64,000 bases of DNA from Sulfitobacter aestuariivivens (GTDB taxonomy: Bacteria > Pseudomonadota > Alphaproteobacteria > Rhodobacterales > Rhodobacteraceae). The DNA is taken from NCBI RefSeq assembly GCF_014763045.1, contig NZ_JACTAG010000001.1, positions 1,736,001-1,800,000 of the forward strand, read 5' to 3'. How positions within the stretch are numbered: position 1 is the stretch's first letter; the number at the start of each line of letters is the position of its first letter. Made by a program: the position numbers and the translations under genes. Positions 15,877 through 25,097 of this stretch are shown piece after piece. A model generated the notes under the pieces. The model had not been told where the DNA came from and searched no databases. It saw only the letters and a list, made by a program, of their open reading frames with translations.

Positions 15877-17844
15877 ATGTCGACAACGCAGAAAGACCGC
15901 CCCTGGCTGATCCGCACCTATGCGGGCCATTCCACCGCCGCTGCCTCTAACGCTCTTTACAGGTCGAATCTGGCAAAGGGTCAAACCGGTCTTTCCGTGG
16001 CTTTCGACCTGCCGACCCAGACAGGCTATGACAGCGACCACATTCTTGCGCGGGGAGAAGTCGGCAAGGTCGGTGTGCCGGTCAGCCATCTGGGCGACAT
16101 GCGCACGCTTTTTGCCGATATTCCGCTTGATCAGATGAACACATCAATGACCATCAACGCGACCGCGCCGTGGCTGCTGGCGTTGTATATCGCCGTAGCC
16201 GAAGAACAGGGTGCCGACATCACAGCACTTCAAGGCACCGTACAAAACGATCTGATCAAGGAATACCTCAGCCGAGGCACCTATATCTGCCCCCCCGCCC
16301 CTTCCATGAAGATGATCGCGGACGTGGCCGAATATTGCTATTCGAACGTGCCGAAATGGAACCCGATGAACGTCTGTTCCTATCACTTGCAAGAGGCCGG
16401 TGCCACGCCCGAGCAAGAGCTGGCCTTTGCCCTGGCCACGGCCACCGCCGTTCTGGATGCCCTGAAACCGCGTGTCCCGGCAGAAGATTTCCCGGCGCTC
16501 GCGGGCCGCATATCCTTTTTCGTCAACGCAGGTATCCGGTTCGTGACCGAAATGTGCAAAATGAGGGCATTCGTCGATTTGTGGGATGAAATTCTGGAAA
16601 CGCGCTATGGCGTCGAAAATCCCAAGTACCGCCGTTTCCGGTATGGCGTGCAGGTCAATTCGCTGGGCCTCACCGAACAACAGCCCGAAAACAACGTCTA
16701 CCGCATTCTGATCGAAATGCTGGCTGTGACGCTTTCCAAAAAAGCCCGCGCCCGCGCCGTTCAATTGCCCGCCTGGAACGAAGCCCTTGGCCTGCCCCGC
16801 CCCTGGGATCAGCAATGGTCCATGCGGATGCAGCAGATCATGGCCTATGAAACGGACCTACTGGAATTCGACGATCTATTTGACGGCAATCCGGCGGTGG
16901 ACGCCAAAGTTGAAATGCTCAAGCAGGGCGCGCGCGCCGAATTGGGCAATATCGATGATATGGGCGGGGCCATTTCTGCCATTGATTACATGAAGGGCCG
17001 TCTGGTCGACTCCAACGCCGAACGCCTTGGCCGGATCGAGGCGGGCGAAACTGTCGTTGTCGGGGTGAACAAATGGCAGCAGGGCGAACCTTCGCCGCTG
17101 TTGACCGGCGATGGCGGCATTATGGTCGTTGATCCCGCCGTAGAAGCCGAGCAGGTGAAAAAACTGAATGAATGGCGCGCCGACCGCGACGAAGGCATGG
17201 TAAACGCTGCCCTGACCGATCTGCGCAAGGCAGCCGCTGACGGGACAAACATCATGCCCGCCTCTATCGCGGCGGCGAAGGCGGGGGTGACCACCGGCGA
17301 ATGGGCCGCGCAAATGCGCAGCGTACACGGCGAATACCGCGGACCAACCGGCGTGGCTGCCGGACAATCAAACAAGACCGAAGGGTTGGATGATTTGCGC
17401 GATGCTGTCGATATGGTCAGCGACAAATTGGGCCGCCGTCTGAAATTTCTTATTGGCAAACCGGGGCTGGACGGCCATTCAAACGGTGCGGAACAGATTG
17501 CCGTGCGTGCACGCGACTGCGGAATGGATATCGCCTACGAGGGCATTCGGCTGACCCCGTCCGAAATTGTCGAAGCCGCAAGAAAAGACGATGCACATGT
17601 TGTCGGGCTTTCCATTCTGTCGGGCTCACACATTCCACTGGTTGAGGAATTGATGACCCAAATGCAAGAGGCAGGCCTCAGCCACGTGCCTGTCATAGTG
17701 GGCGGTATTATTCCCGATGACGACGCCGCACGCCTCACAGCCATGGGTGTCGCGCGGGTATATACCCCGAAAGATTTCGAGCTGAATACGATTATGAAAG
17801 ACATTGTAACGCTTGCCGATCCGGCGGCTGTTGCAGCAGAATAA
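15877..17844 (+). CDS. ecm: Ethylmalonyl-CoA mutase (coenzyme B12 dependent)
   Basis: A 655-residue mutase converting (2R)-ethylmalonyl-CoA to (2S)-methylsuccinyl-CoA. The N-terminal TIM-barrel has RTYAGHSTAAASNALYRSN, FDLPTQTGYDSDH and TSMTINATAPWLL. The C-terminal cobalamin domain (about 525-650) has the DxHxxG motif in GKPGLDGHSNGAEQIA, then LSILSGSHIPLVEELM and IVGGIIPDDDAARL. It is fused alpha-type, as in MeaA/Ecm, shorter than methylmalonyl-CoA mutase. Location next to ccr and the shared upstream motif support Ecm over methylmalonyl-CoA mutase. Confidence 0.93.
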   Translation: MSTTQKDRPWLIRTYAGHSTAAASNALYRSNLAKGQTGLSVAFDLPTQTGYDSDHILARGEVGKVGVPVSHLGDMRTLFADIPLDQMNTSMTINATAPWLLALYIAVAEEQGADITALQGTVQNDLIKEYLSRGTYICPPAPSMKMIADVAEYCYSNVPKWNPMNVCSYHLQEAGATPEQELAFALATATAVLDALKPRVPAEDFPALAGRISFFVNAGIRFVTEMCKMRAFVDLWDEILETRYGVENPKYRRFRYGVQVNSLGLTEQQPENNVYRILIEMLAVTLSKKARARAVQLPAWNEALGLPRPWDQQWSMRMQQIMAYETDLLEFDDLFDGNPAVDAKVEMLKQGARAELGNIDDMGGAISAIDYMKGRLVDSNAERLGRIEAGETVVVGVNKWQQGEPSPLLTGDGGIMVVDPAVEAEQVKKLNEWRADRDEGMVNAALTDLRKAAADGTNIMPASIAAAKAGVTTGEWAAQMRSVHGEYRGPTGVAAGQSNKTEGLDDLRDAVDMVSDKLGRRLKFLIGKPGLDGHSNGAEQIAVRARDCGMDIAYEGIRLTPSEIVEAARKDDAHVVGLSILSGSHIPLVEELMTQMQEAGLSHVPVIVGGIIPDDDAARLTAMGVARVYTPKDFELNTIMKDIVTLADPAAVAAE

Positions 17845-17855
17845 CGCCTGACACA

Positions 17856-17886
17856 AATTCAACGTTGTGAATTATTCCTCTTTTTT
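17856..17886 (+). terminator. Possible weak terminator of ecm
   Basis: AATTCA (17856-17861) and TGAATT (17868-17873) form a short AT-rich stem. A six-T run begins a few bases later, after a short gap. The stem is weak, so termination here is uncertain. Confidence 0.35.
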
Positions 17887-17927
17887 GATATTGAAAAAAA
17901 CATCAGGGAGAAGAAAAGGAATACTCA

Positions 17928-18272
17928 ATGACGAATGAGCTCAAGACAATGAGCCGAAAAGAGCTGGAAAAGCTCTTGAACGACGTGAAAAAGGCATTGC
18001 AGAATGCCCAGGCCCGCGACCGCAGAGATGCCCGCAAGGCCGCTGAAAAGGCCGCTGCCGAATTCGGGTTTTCGCTGGGGGATCTCGCGGAAGATGCCAA
18101 ACCAGCCCGCAAGACGCGGAAAACAAAAGCGAAAAAGACCGGGCCCAAATCCGCGCCAAAATACGCCAACCCCGCCGACGCGTCCCAAACATGGACAGGC
18201 AAGGGTCGCCAGCCAAATTGGTTTCGCCAAGCGGTTGAAAAGGGCAAGGATCCTGAAAAAATGCGGATCTAA
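17928..18272 (+). CDS. H-NS family nucleoid protein
   Basis: A 114-residue basic protein. The N-terminal half is a charged coiled coil (MSRKELEKLLNDVKKALQ and following), for oligomerisation. A Lys/Ala-rich linker (KTRKTKAKKTG) leads to the H-NS C-terminal DNA-binding motif TWTGKGRQPNWFRQAVEKG. Related HvrA/Spb-type proteins in Rhodobacterales shape chromatin and modulate transcription. It stands alone with its own terminator. Specific targets are unknown. Confidence 0.88.
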   Translation: MTNELKTMSRKELEKLLNDVKKALQNAQARDRRDARKAAEKAAAEFGFSLGDLAEDAKPARKTRKTKAKKTGPKSAPKYANPADASQTWTGKGRQPNWFRQAVEKGKDPEKMRI

Positions 18273-18297
18273 TTCGCTTTCCCGATTTACGAGAAAT

Positions 18298-18323
18298 GGG
18301 CCGCAGATTTTGCGGCCCTTTTT
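18298..18323 (+). terminator. Terminator after the H-NS-like gene
   Basis: GGGCCGC (18298-18304) and GCGGCCC (18312-18318) are perfect 7-bp arms with a 7-nt loop, followed by five T residues: a textbook intrinsic terminator. Confidence 0.85.
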
Positions 18324-18364
18324 GATTCTCATTCGTGATTGCACAAAAGGGTATTTGAACACGC

Positions 18365-18370
18365 TATAAT
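18365..18370 (+). promoter_or_regulatory. Perfect -10 hexamer upstream of deoD
   Basis: TATAAT stands 173 bp before deoD. The only TTG-type -35 candidate (TTGCAC) is 20 bp away, which is too far for a strong promoter, so this is a weak call. Confidence 0.3.
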
Positions 18371-18543
18371 TGTGCTGGCAGTTCTATTTCAAATTTTCGC
18401 AGGTATCCGGCCTCTGATTTCTGAAGATCAAAAGTACGCCCCCGCAGAACTCATAGTGACCTGACATCCCCAGTATGACTTGCCCCTTGTCCCCGCTTCC
18501 CCACGCAGGCAGGTTGGACAGACGCTATTGAAAGGAATTGTCT

Positions 18544-19254
18544 ATGACCGTTCACATTGGTGCCAAAGACGGCGACATCGCCGAAACTGTTCTGATGCCC
18601 GGCGACCCCTATCGCGCACGCTGGGCCGCTGAGACGTTTCTGGACGACGCGCAGCTCGTAAACGAGGTGCGCGGCATGCTGGGCTTTACCGGCACCTGGA
18701 AAGGCAACCGCGTCACCATTCAGGGCTCCGGAATGGGCATGCCGTCCCTGTCGATCTACGCCAATGAACTGATCTCGACCTATGGCGCGCAAACGCTCAT
18801 CCGCATCGGATCCTGCGGCGGGATGCAGCCTCATGTTGGCATCCGTGACGTGATCATTGCCATGACGGCAAGCACGATCACATCGCCCTCTTCCGGCATT
18901 TTCAAGGAATTCAATTTCGCCCCCAGCGCCGATTACGCCCTGCTTGAAGCGGCTGTGAAAGCAGCAAAAGGCAAAGGCAGCACCACCCATGTAGGCGGCA
19001 TCTATTCGTCAGATGTGTTTTATGCCGAACGCCCCGATCTGGACGAACAAATGGTCCGTCACGGCATTCTTGGCGTCGAGATGGAAGCGGCTGAGCTGTA
19101 TACTCTTGCGGCACGGCACAACCGGCGCGCGCTGGCAGTTCTCACTGTATCGGACCATCTGCAAACCGGTGAGGCGCTCCCGTCAGAGGATCGCGAACGC
19201 AGCTTTGGCGATATGGTGGAGATCGCGCTGGAAGCGGCCTTTGCCAGCCCTTGA
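18544..19254 (+). CDS. deoD: Purine-nucleoside phosphorylase
   Basis: A 236-residue hexameric-type phosphorylase. Motifs are the phosphate-binding [14 protein letters not shown] near the start, [16 protein letters not shown] about 90, and the nucleoside-binding [14 protein letters not shown] about 180. It cleaves purine (deoxy)nucleosides with phosphate, giving base and ribose-1-phosphate. ATG 18544 has AAGGA seven bases before it and is preferred to the TTG two codons upstream. Possible functional link: the BMP importer in this window may bring in nucleosides, but the two are 11 kb apart. Confidence 0.93.
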   Translation: MTVHIGAKDGDIAETVLMPGDPYRARWAAETFLDDAQLVNEVRGMLGFTGTWKGNRVTIQGSGMGMPSLSIYANELISTYGAQTLIRIGSCGGMQPHVGIRDVIIAMTASTITSPSSGIFKEFNFAPSADYALLEAAVKAAKGKGSTTHVGGIYSSDVFYAERPDLDEQMVRHGILGVEMEAAELYTLAARHNRRALAVLTVSDHLQTGEALPSEDRERSFGDMVEIALEAAFASP

Positions 19255-19288
19255 GGGCGCGGCAACAGCCGGAGGGTCACGGGGATTG

Positions 19289-20134
19289 TCACGCCCCGTG
19301 GCTACGGTCGTATCCGTTAGCTGGGGGCGGCACCCAGCCGTCCAGCGCGCCGTCAGCGGGGGCAAACGTCTCAACCAAAAGCGGATAGCACGCAGCGCTG
19401 TCTGACGAATGCTCTGCTGAGCAATCTCCACCCGGACAAGCGCTGAGCGCACCCAAAAGATCAATCTCGGCGAAAAATTCAAGGTAATCACCGGGCCTCA
19501 CCGGGCTGGCTTTCATGAAGTATTGGCCGGTATCGCGCGTGAACCCGGTGCACATAAAGACGTTCAGCACATCGTGCACGTGCGTCTCGGCGTCTTGCGG
19601 GGGCATTTCCATGTAGTCGCCCACAGCACGGGACAAATTGGAATGGCAGCAATGATGATACTGCCCGCCTTTCAATAGGTTATGCGTGTAGGGATCACAA
19701 CGCGTCCCGATCACATCATGCACGGAACCGCCAAATTCATCGATCCCGTACCAGCCCAAGGTGTCATGGGTCAGCGTCGCCATGGCGCGCAAGGTGGGAA
19801 AGGACGACCACATCCGCTCTCCGGTGGTGATATGCGTGCCATGCAGCGCCCGGGTCTTGCCGGAATAGAACCGTTCGCTGAGATCGTTCCTATTCCACAG
19901 GTTCAAATCCCCCACCTGCGGCCCGTCTACGGATGTAATCCGAAAGAAATGGCCAGCCGGAACCTCGAAAGTCGCGGCCTCGCGCGGGGGCACCAGCACT
20001 TCGCCCGTCTTGCGCAAATCCGCGCGCGCGGCCGTATAAAGCGCCATGTCCGGTTGCGGCAGGGTTTCCACAGGATAGCAGATCACCGGCGGCACCGCCC
20101 GGCGCGCCTGCGCATCAGAAGGGTCTCGCGTCAT
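19289..20134 (-). CDS. Urea carboxylase-associated family protein (DUF1989)
   Basis: A 281-residue protein of the DUF1989 family. Typical segments are VPAGHFFRITSVDGPQVGDLNLWN, HTLGWYGIDEFGGSVHDVIG, and a Cys/His cluster GGQYHHCCHSNLSRAVGDYM. The C-terminal cysteines (SACPGGDC) may join a metal site. Relatives sit in urea carboxylase operons, and some act as carboxyguanidine deiminase subunits. No urea carboxylase or amidolyase gene is nearby here, so the substrate is open. It converges on deoD with a 34-bp gap. Confidence 0.82.
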   Translation of the reverse strand: MTRDPSDAQARRAVPPVICYPVETLPQPDMALYTAARADLRKTGEVLVPPREAATFEVPAGHFFRITSVDGPQVGDLNLWNRNDLSERFYSGKTRALHGTHITTGERMWSSFPTLRAMATLTHDTLGWYGIDEFGGSVHDVIGTRCDPYTHNLLKGGQYHHCCHSNLSRAVGDYMEMPPQDAETHVHDVLNVFMCTGFTRDTGQYFMKASPVRPGDYLEFFAEIDLLGALSACPGGDCSAEHSSDSAACYPLLVETFAPADGALDGWVPPPANGYDRSHGA

Positions 20135-20210
20135 TGGCTTCTCCGGCTTTGAAACTATGTTAAGCGTGGTACATGCAATCGGATGTGTAAAGAGAGGTCA
20201 CAGCGACAGA

Positions 20211-20495
20211 ATGCTCAGGCAGGTGATCCGCGCAGGCACGCTTTGCCTTTTGGCCGTGATGGCAATGGCGCTGGTGCGCAACCCGCAACACCCCCTGATC
20301 GAGAGGGCGCTGACCTACGGCGTGCTGCCCGCCTTCCTGATGAAGCTCAACGACGAACAAGCCCGCCTTGCCGAGCTTCGCATCGTGTCGACCTCGCCTC
20401 TGATTGTCATAAAGGTGTCAAAGGATCCGACACAGCCCGCCCGGACAGTCCCGCCGAACCGGACCAACGTCGCTGGCGGCGAAATGGATCGATAG
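20211..20495 (+). CDS. Hypothetical small membrane-anchored or secreted protein
   Basis: A 94-residue ORF starting at ATG 20211, divergent from the DUF1989 gene. It begins with a hydrophobic segment (AGTLCLLAVMAMALV), then a soluble tail rich in Pro/Thr. No family is recognised. The ribosome site (GAGAGG) is poorly spaced, and an in-frame longer start at 20157 also exists. It is convergent with the flavoprotein gene. Coding status is plausible, not proven. Confidence 0.45.
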   Translation: MLRQVIRAGTLCLLAVMAMALVRNPQHPLIERALTYGVLPAFLMKLNDEQARLAELRIVSTSPLIVIKVSKDPTQPARTVPPNRTNVAGGEMDR

Positions 20496-20518
20496 CGCGA
20501 CAGACCCCGCGAGCAGGT

Positions 20519-22171
20519 TCAGGCGTTCTGCCCTGCCATCCGCCCCGAAAAGATACAACCGCCCAGAAAGGTGCCTTCCAGCGCGTTGTATCCGTGATAT
20601 CCGCCTCCGCCAAAGCCACAGACCTCGCCCGCTGCATATAGCCCCTCCAGAACGCCACCATCCGGGGTCAGCACCCTGCCCTGAATGTCGGTGTGCACCC
20701 CGCCCAGTGACTTGCGCGTCAGGATATTGAGCCGCACAGCTATCAATGGCCCGTTCATCTTGTTGAGGATCGCATGCGGCTTTGCTGTTCGGATCAACCG
20801 ATCCCCCCGGTAGGCCCGCGCACCCCGGATCGCCGTCACCTGCGCGTCCTTGGAAAACGGATTGGTCAGTTGCATATCGCGTGCCCTGATCTGCGCGCGC
20901 AGGTGATCGGCAGATAGCGGCGCATCCGGTGTGATCTTGTTCATGCCCTCAACAAGCGAGTCAAAATCCCGGGCAACCACGAAATCAGCCCCCTCGCGCT
21001 TGAATGCTTCAACCGCCGGGGTCGCGCCCTTGCCCAAACGCGCCTGCAGGACATCGCGCCACCCCCCGTCGGTCAGGTCCGGGTTCTGCTCTGATCCCGA
21101 CAGGGCAAATTCCTTTTCAATGATCTTTTGCGTCAGAATGAACCACGAATGCTGTCCGGCCTGCAGGATACGCTTGAGTGTGGCCAGCGTATCAAAGCCC
21201 GGCAAACAGGGGGCCTCCATCCGGTCGCCCTTGGCATCAAACCACATCGACGACGGTCCGGGCAGAATGCGAATGCCGTGATTGGGCCAGATCGGGTTCC
21301 AGTTTTCAACCCCCTCGCAATAGTGCCACATCCGGTCTTCGTTGATCAGCCCGGCCCCTGCGGCGGCGGCAATAGCGTGCATCTTGCCATCCACATAATC
21401 CGGCACCCCAGCCACCATCTTGTCTGGCGCGACCCCAAGACGATCCTCTGGCCAGTGTTTGCGCACCAGGTCATGGTTGCCACCAATGCCCCCCGTGGTC
21501 AGCACCACCGCCTCAGCACTGTATTCGAAGTCGCCCTTGACTGCCCGTGACGTGCTTTGCCCCCGCAGCGCGCTGGTGTCTTCCAGAACATCCCCGCGCA
21601 CGCCTGTGACGCGCCCGTCTTGGGTGATCAGCTCCGTCACCCGGTGGCGAAATGCAAGCCTCAGCTGCCCCGCCGCTGCGTACTGCGTCATAAGCTTGAC
21701 GAAGGGTTTGACCACACCGGTGCCGGTGCCCCAGGTGATGTGAAACCGGGGGACTGAATTGCCGTGCCCTGAACCACTCGCGCCGCCCCGTTCGGCCCAG
21801 CCCACCACAGGAAACCAGCGCATCCCGATATCGTGCAGCCAACTGCGCATGCCGCCAGCAGACCACTCGACGAATTTCTCGGCATAGGCACGCGGGTTTG
21901 CATCTTCCGCGCGATCAAACTGGGCCGAGCCCAGCCAGTCGTTCATCGCAAGCTCAGCGGAATCCGTGATCCCCATCCGACGCTGCTCGGGCGTGTTCAC
22001 CATGAAGAGCCCGCCCAGCGACCAGAACGCCTGCCCGCCCAGTGACTGCTGCCCTTCCTGATCCAGCATCAGCACGCGACGCCCCCGCAAGATCGCCTCA
22101 TGCGCGGCTACCATCCCGGCCAGCCCCGCGCCTACGATGATCACATCTGCCTTGTCGTTTCCGGTATCCAT
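20519..22171 (-). CDS. FAD-binding dehydrogenase (KstD / fumarate-reductase-like)
   Basis: A 550-residue flavoprotein. The FAD-binding Rossmann motif is VIIVGAGLAGMVAAHEAILRG at the N-terminus, followed by GGQAFWSLGGLF. The C-terminal FAD motif is LYAAGEVCGFGGGGYHGYNA, with LEGTFLGGCIFSGRMAG. It belongs to the COG3573-like group related to 3-ketosteroid dehydrogenase and fumarate reductase flavoprotein. It lacks a signal peptide, so it is cytoplasmic. The substrate is unknown; family genes are often simply called FAD-binding dehydrogenase. It stands at the head of no clear operon. Confidence 0.85.
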   Translation of the reverse strand: MDTGNDKADVIIVGAGLAGMVAAHEAILRGRRVLMLDQEGQQSLGGQAFWSLGGLFMVNTPEQRRMGITDSAELAMNDWLGSAQFDRAEDANPRAYAEKFVEWSAGGMRSWLHDIGMRWFPVVGWAERGGASGSGHGNSVPRFHITWGTGTGVVKPFVKLMTQYAAAGQLRLAFRHRVTELITQDGRVTGVRGDVLEDTSALRGQSTSRAVKGDFEYSAEAVVLTTGGIGGNHDLVRKHWPEDRLGVAPDKMVAGVPDYVDGKMHAIAAAAGAGLINEDRMWHYCEGVENWNPIWPNHGIRILPGPSSMWFDAKGDRMEAPCLPGFDTLATLKRILQAGQHSWFILTQKIIEKEFALSGSEQNPDLTDGGWRDVLQARLGKGATPAVEAFKREGADFVVARDFDSLVEGMNKITPDAPLSADHLRAQIRARDMQLTNPFSKDAQVTAIRGARAYRGDRLIRTAKPHAILNKMNGPLIAVRLNILTRKSLGGVHTDIQGRVLTPDGGVLEGLYAAGEVCGFGGGGYHGYNALEGTFLGGCIFSGRMAGQNA

Positions 22172-22236
22172 GCGCGTGTCCCCATTTCCTGCAAATCTAC
22201 GCCCTGCTTAGTCAACATGTCGAGCAGAACGCGCCG

Positions 22237-22950
22237 TTAGCTTCCATCCGTCCGTTCATGGCGCCGCCGCCATTGGCGAGCATAGACAGATTCCTCGCCA
22301 TGCTTTCGACCGTGCGCCGCGACGCGCGCATCAACTTCTGCGGGGCTTTCTGCGCGCACTTCGAACCTGCGGATCTGCGACGCGCGCTCGAAAGGGATGA
22401 TCTGGATCATCGGGGTCCCCGCCGGGAGGCGCAGCGCCGGGCGCGTGCTGGTCCACAGGAAAGGTACATTCACCGGCACATCCAGCGCATCGCAATCCAC
22501 AGTGCCATTGAAGGCACTGAAGGGCAGTTCGAAATGGTTGACCGGGTGCACAAAGCTCGCCGACCAGCCCACGGGCAGTGCGACCCGCCAGGGGTTCATG
22601 AACTTCAGTGGAATACGCCCCTCGAACGGCGGATGGCGCGCGCCGATCTGGTCGGGATGATGCATCTCAATGGGCCGCAGCGGTGCGTCGGGCGGCCAGT
22701 GAAAGCGTATCTCGCCCGTGTCCTTGTCGGTCGTCGTCCAGATATCCACCGGCGTGGGGATGATCCAGCCCTGTGCCATCGCGTCCGCCACTGGCAGGCA
22801 GGCGCGCACCGTCAGCCCGGGCAGGCCATGGGCATCGGGGATGCCCATTTCGCGGTCGAGATCTCGAAACCATTCCGGAAGAAAGCGCGCCGCCGGGGCG
22901 GGCTCTGGAATGCGCCCTTCAAGCTCGGGCGGGCAGAGAAACTGGATCAC
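22237..22950 (-). CDS. Conserved hypothetical protein (possibly DUF6065)
   Basis: A 237-residue soluble protein. It begins IQFLCPPELEGRIPEP, continues with FLPEWFRDLDREM, and has a Trp/Pro-rich middle (WPPDAPLRPIEMHHPDQ, FMNPWRVALPVGWSASFVHPVNHFELPF). The pattern resembles an uncharacterised family I associate with DUF6065, though I cannot confirm it. The start is GTG at 22950, overlapping the stop of the upstream 99-residue gene (GTGA), so they are coupled. Function unknown. Confidence 0.6.
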   Translation of the reverse strand: MIQFLCPPELEGRIPEPAPAARFLPEWFRDLDREMGIPDAHGLPGLTVRACLPVADAMAQGWIIPTPVDIWTTTDKDTGEIRFHWPPDAPLRPIEMHHPDQIGARHPPFEGRIPLKFMNPWRVALPVGWSASFVHPVNHFELPFSAFNGTVDCDALDVPVNVPFLWTSTRPALRLPAGTPMIQIIPFERASQIRRFEVRAESPAEVDARVAAHGRKHGEESVYARQWRRRHERTDGS

Positions 22951-23246
22951 GTGTCATCCTTGTCCGGATACATCAGCGCGTGCAGCCCTGCCGCAAGCTC
23001 CTCGCGGCCCAGCTTCCCTGGGGTGTAGCCATCGCCGTAAAGCGCCTGCACCGTCGGGTCGTCACGCTGCTCTTCGAAGGTCGCGCCCAACCTTTCCAGC
23101 GTCTCGGCAACCTGCCAGGTAAAGCCACATTCCCCCATCGCTACGCGGTTCAGATAATGCAGGCGCATGGCCAGCTGGTGGCAGGTCAACCTGAATTCTT
23201 CGGGTGATTTGAAATCAAGACGGGCCTGCGGTTCATCCTCGCTCAT
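22947..23246 (-). CDS. Hypothetical protein, 99 residues
   Basis: The frame MSEDEPQARLDFKSPEEFR is followed by two predicted helices (HQLAMRLHYLNRVAMGECG and VAETLERLGATFEEQ). It ends in an acidic tail overlapping the next gene. ATG 23246 is the start that fits; longer readings are out of context. No signal peptide or known domain is visible. It sits between the sdhB-linked small gene and the DUF6065-like gene, in one leftward run. Confidence 0.6.
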   Translation of the reverse strand: MSEDEPQARLDFKSPEEFRLTCHQLAMRLHYLNRVAMGECGFTWQVAETLERLGATFEEQRDDPTVQALYGDGYTPGKLGREELAAGLHALMYPDKDDT

Positions 23247-23263
23247 GGCAGCACTCCTGTGGG

Positions 23264-23479
23264 TCAAAGTCCGGGTTTGTTCAATCGTGACAGACACGTG
23301 TCCGGTTTGCCAGTGCTGCGAAAGGCCTCTGCCCCGCAGGTCACGCAGTTGTACTTGATCAGCGCACCTTTCGACCCGGCGCGATCCTCGCGCCAGCGGC
23401 AGTTGCGGGTCATGCCATGCCGCCTGTTCCACACCAACACGGCGCCAAACACGACCAGCGCGATCAACAGGTAAAGCAC
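23264..23479 (-). CDS. Small membrane protein with zinc-ribbon-like cysteines
   Basis: A 71-residue protein starting at GTG 23479, 13 bp after the sdhB stop. It has one N-terminal membrane helix (LYLLIALVVFGAVLVW) and a cytosolic tail with cysteines in NCRW, YNCVTCGAEAF and DTCL, which could coordinate zinc. Position at the end of the sdh operon suggests co-expression. No known family. Whether it contacts succinate dehydrogenase is speculation. Confidence 0.6.
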   Translation of the reverse strand: MLYLLIALVVFGAVLVWNRRHGMTRNCRWREDRAGSKGALIKYNCVTCGAEAFRSTGKPDTCLSRLNKPGL

Positions 23480-23492
23480 CGCGTCGGATCCG

Positions 23493-24272
23493 TCAGACAG
23501 TACGTTCGACCATCAGTTTCTTGATCTTGGCAATCGCCGCGGCCGGGTTCAGACCCTTGGGGCAGGTCTTGGCGCAGTTCATGATCGTGTGGCAGCGATA
23601 CAGTTTGAAGGGGTCTTCCAGTTCATCCAATCGCTCGCCTGTTGCCTCATCGCGTGAATCGATGATCCAGCGATAGGCATGCAGCAATGCTGCCGGGCCC
23701 AGGTACCTGTCTCCGTTCCACCAGTAGGATGGGCACGAGGTCGAACAGCAGGCGCACATGATGCACTCATACAGCCCATCAAGTTTTTCGCGATCCTCTA
23801 CCGATTGCTTCCATTCTTTCTTGGGTGCAGGTGTCTCGGTTTCCAGCCACGGCTGGATCGACGCATGCTGGGCATAGAAATGCGTCAGATCAGGGATCAG
23901 ATCCTTGACCACCGGCATATGCGGCAGCGGATAGATTTTCACCACGCCCTTGACTTCGTCCACACCGTACGTGCAGGCCAGCGTGTTGATGCCATCAATG
24001 TTCATGGCACAGGATCCGCAAATCCCTTCGCGGCACGAGCGCCGGAAGGTCAGCGTCGGATCGATCTCGTTCTTGATCTTGATCAGCGCGTCCAGAATCA
24101 TCGGGCCGCAGGATTCCATATCGACGAAATAGGTATCCAGGCTGGGGTTTTTGCCGTCATCCGGGCTCCAGCGATAGATCTGGAACTCCTTGATATCGCT
24201 GGCGCCTTCCGGCTTGGGCCATGTCTTGCCCGTGGTGATCCGGGAATTCTTGGGGAGCGTCAGTTGTACCAT
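23493..24272 (-). CDS. sdhB: Succinate dehydrogenase iron-sulfur subunit
   Basis: A 259-residue subunit. The N-terminal [2Fe-2S] cysteines lie in [16 protein letters not shown]. The [4Fe-4S] and [3Fe-4S] ligands lie in [16 protein letters not shown] and [17 protein letters not shown]. It passes electrons from FAD in SdhA to ubiquinone in the membrane subunits. ATG 24272 (MVQLTL) is chosen over a longer reading that overlaps the methyltransferase gene. It is separated from sdhA by two extra genes, unlike the compact operons of enterobacteria. Confidence 0.97.
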   Translation of the reverse strand: MVQLTLPKNSRITTGKTWPKPEGASDIKEFQIYRWSPDDGKNPSLDTYFVDMESCGPMILDALIKIKNEIDPTLTFRRSCREGICGSCAMNIDGINTLACTYGVDEVKGVVKIYPLPHMPVVKDLIPDLTHFYAQHASIQPWLETETPAPKKEWKQSVEDREKLDGLYECIMCACCSTSCPSYWWNGDRYLGPAALLHAYRWIIDSRDEATGERLDELEDPFKLYRCHTIMNCAKTCPKGLNPAAAIAKIKKLMVERTV

Positions 24273-24288
24273 GCGGTCTGTCCTCGTC

Positions 24289-25095
24289 TCATCTGCGGCC
24301 CTGACGGGCAAAAAGCGTGTTTCCGTCCGCTTCAAAAGCGGTCTCAAATCCAAGCGCGGTGATCTCTCCGATCAGATCTCTGTTCCAGTCGGCAGCGTGA
24401 CGTGTCTCCATCAGGATGACATCCGGCAGCCAGCCGCCGCCCTGCACCATCGGAGACAGCGCCAGTTCTTCCGCGCCTTCAACGTCGATCTTCAGCACGC
24501 AAATCTCATAGGTGTCGGCATCTTGCACAAAGTCGGTGATCACGCGCACCGGCACCAGTGTGCCCCCCGTGCGCTGCCGGGGTCGGATCGGCATCAGCGA
24601 CGCCTGACCATAGTTGCCCCGTTTGAAATTCAGCATCGCCTCACAAGCGGCCTGTCCCAGCGCACAGCCTTCGATCCGCACCACATCGCCCAAACCATTC
24701 AGCGCCACGTTATGGCCAAGGCGTCCGATCATCACCGGGTTCGGCTCGAACGCAATGACGCGACTGCCGTCGCCAGCGGCCAGCGCAAGCGGCACGGTGA
24801 AGGCACCACAATTGGCCCCCACATCAAGAACCAGCGCGCGGCGGCCCTCAATCCGTTCCACCAGCGCCATCAGGCTGTCCATCTCGGGCGGTTGACCGTC
24901 CAGCCAAATGCGCCGTTCGGTATAATTATCCCGCGGATCGACAAACATCCGCACCCCGGCAAAAGCGATTTCAGCGGGTGGCAGCAACGGCACCAGCTTG
25001 CGCCGCGTCGGCTTGTCTGCCGTCCGAAACGCAGCACGCAGCGCATCAACGCTTGGGTCGGACATGACCGGGCTATGAGGCGATTGCGCGTTCAT
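24289..25095 (-). CDS. FkbM-family methyltransferase within the sdh operon
   Basis: A 268-residue SAM-dependent methyltransferase. The SAM motif is [20 protein letters not shown] (about residue 85-105), followed by [22 protein letters not shown] and the FkbM signature [16 protein letters not shown]. The family methylates sugars, polyketides or proteins at oxygen. The start at 25095 lies 2 bases after the preceding stop and the end lies 16 bases before sdhB, so it is co-transcribed with sdh. Target unknown. Confidence 0.82.
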   Translation of the reverse strand: MNAQSPHSPVMSDPSVDALRAAFRTADKPTRRKLVPLLPPAEIAFAGVRMFVDPRDNYTERRIWLDGQPPEMDSLMALVERIEGRRALVLDVGANCGAFTVPLALAAGDGSRVIAFEPNPVMIGRLGHNVALNGLGDVVRIEGCALGQAACEAMLNFKRGNYGQASLMPIRPRQRTGGTLVPVRVITDFVQDADTYEICVLKIDVEGAEELALSPMVQGGGWLPDVILMETRHAADWNRDLIGEITALGFETAFEADGNTLFARQGRR

Positions 25096-25097
25096 GA

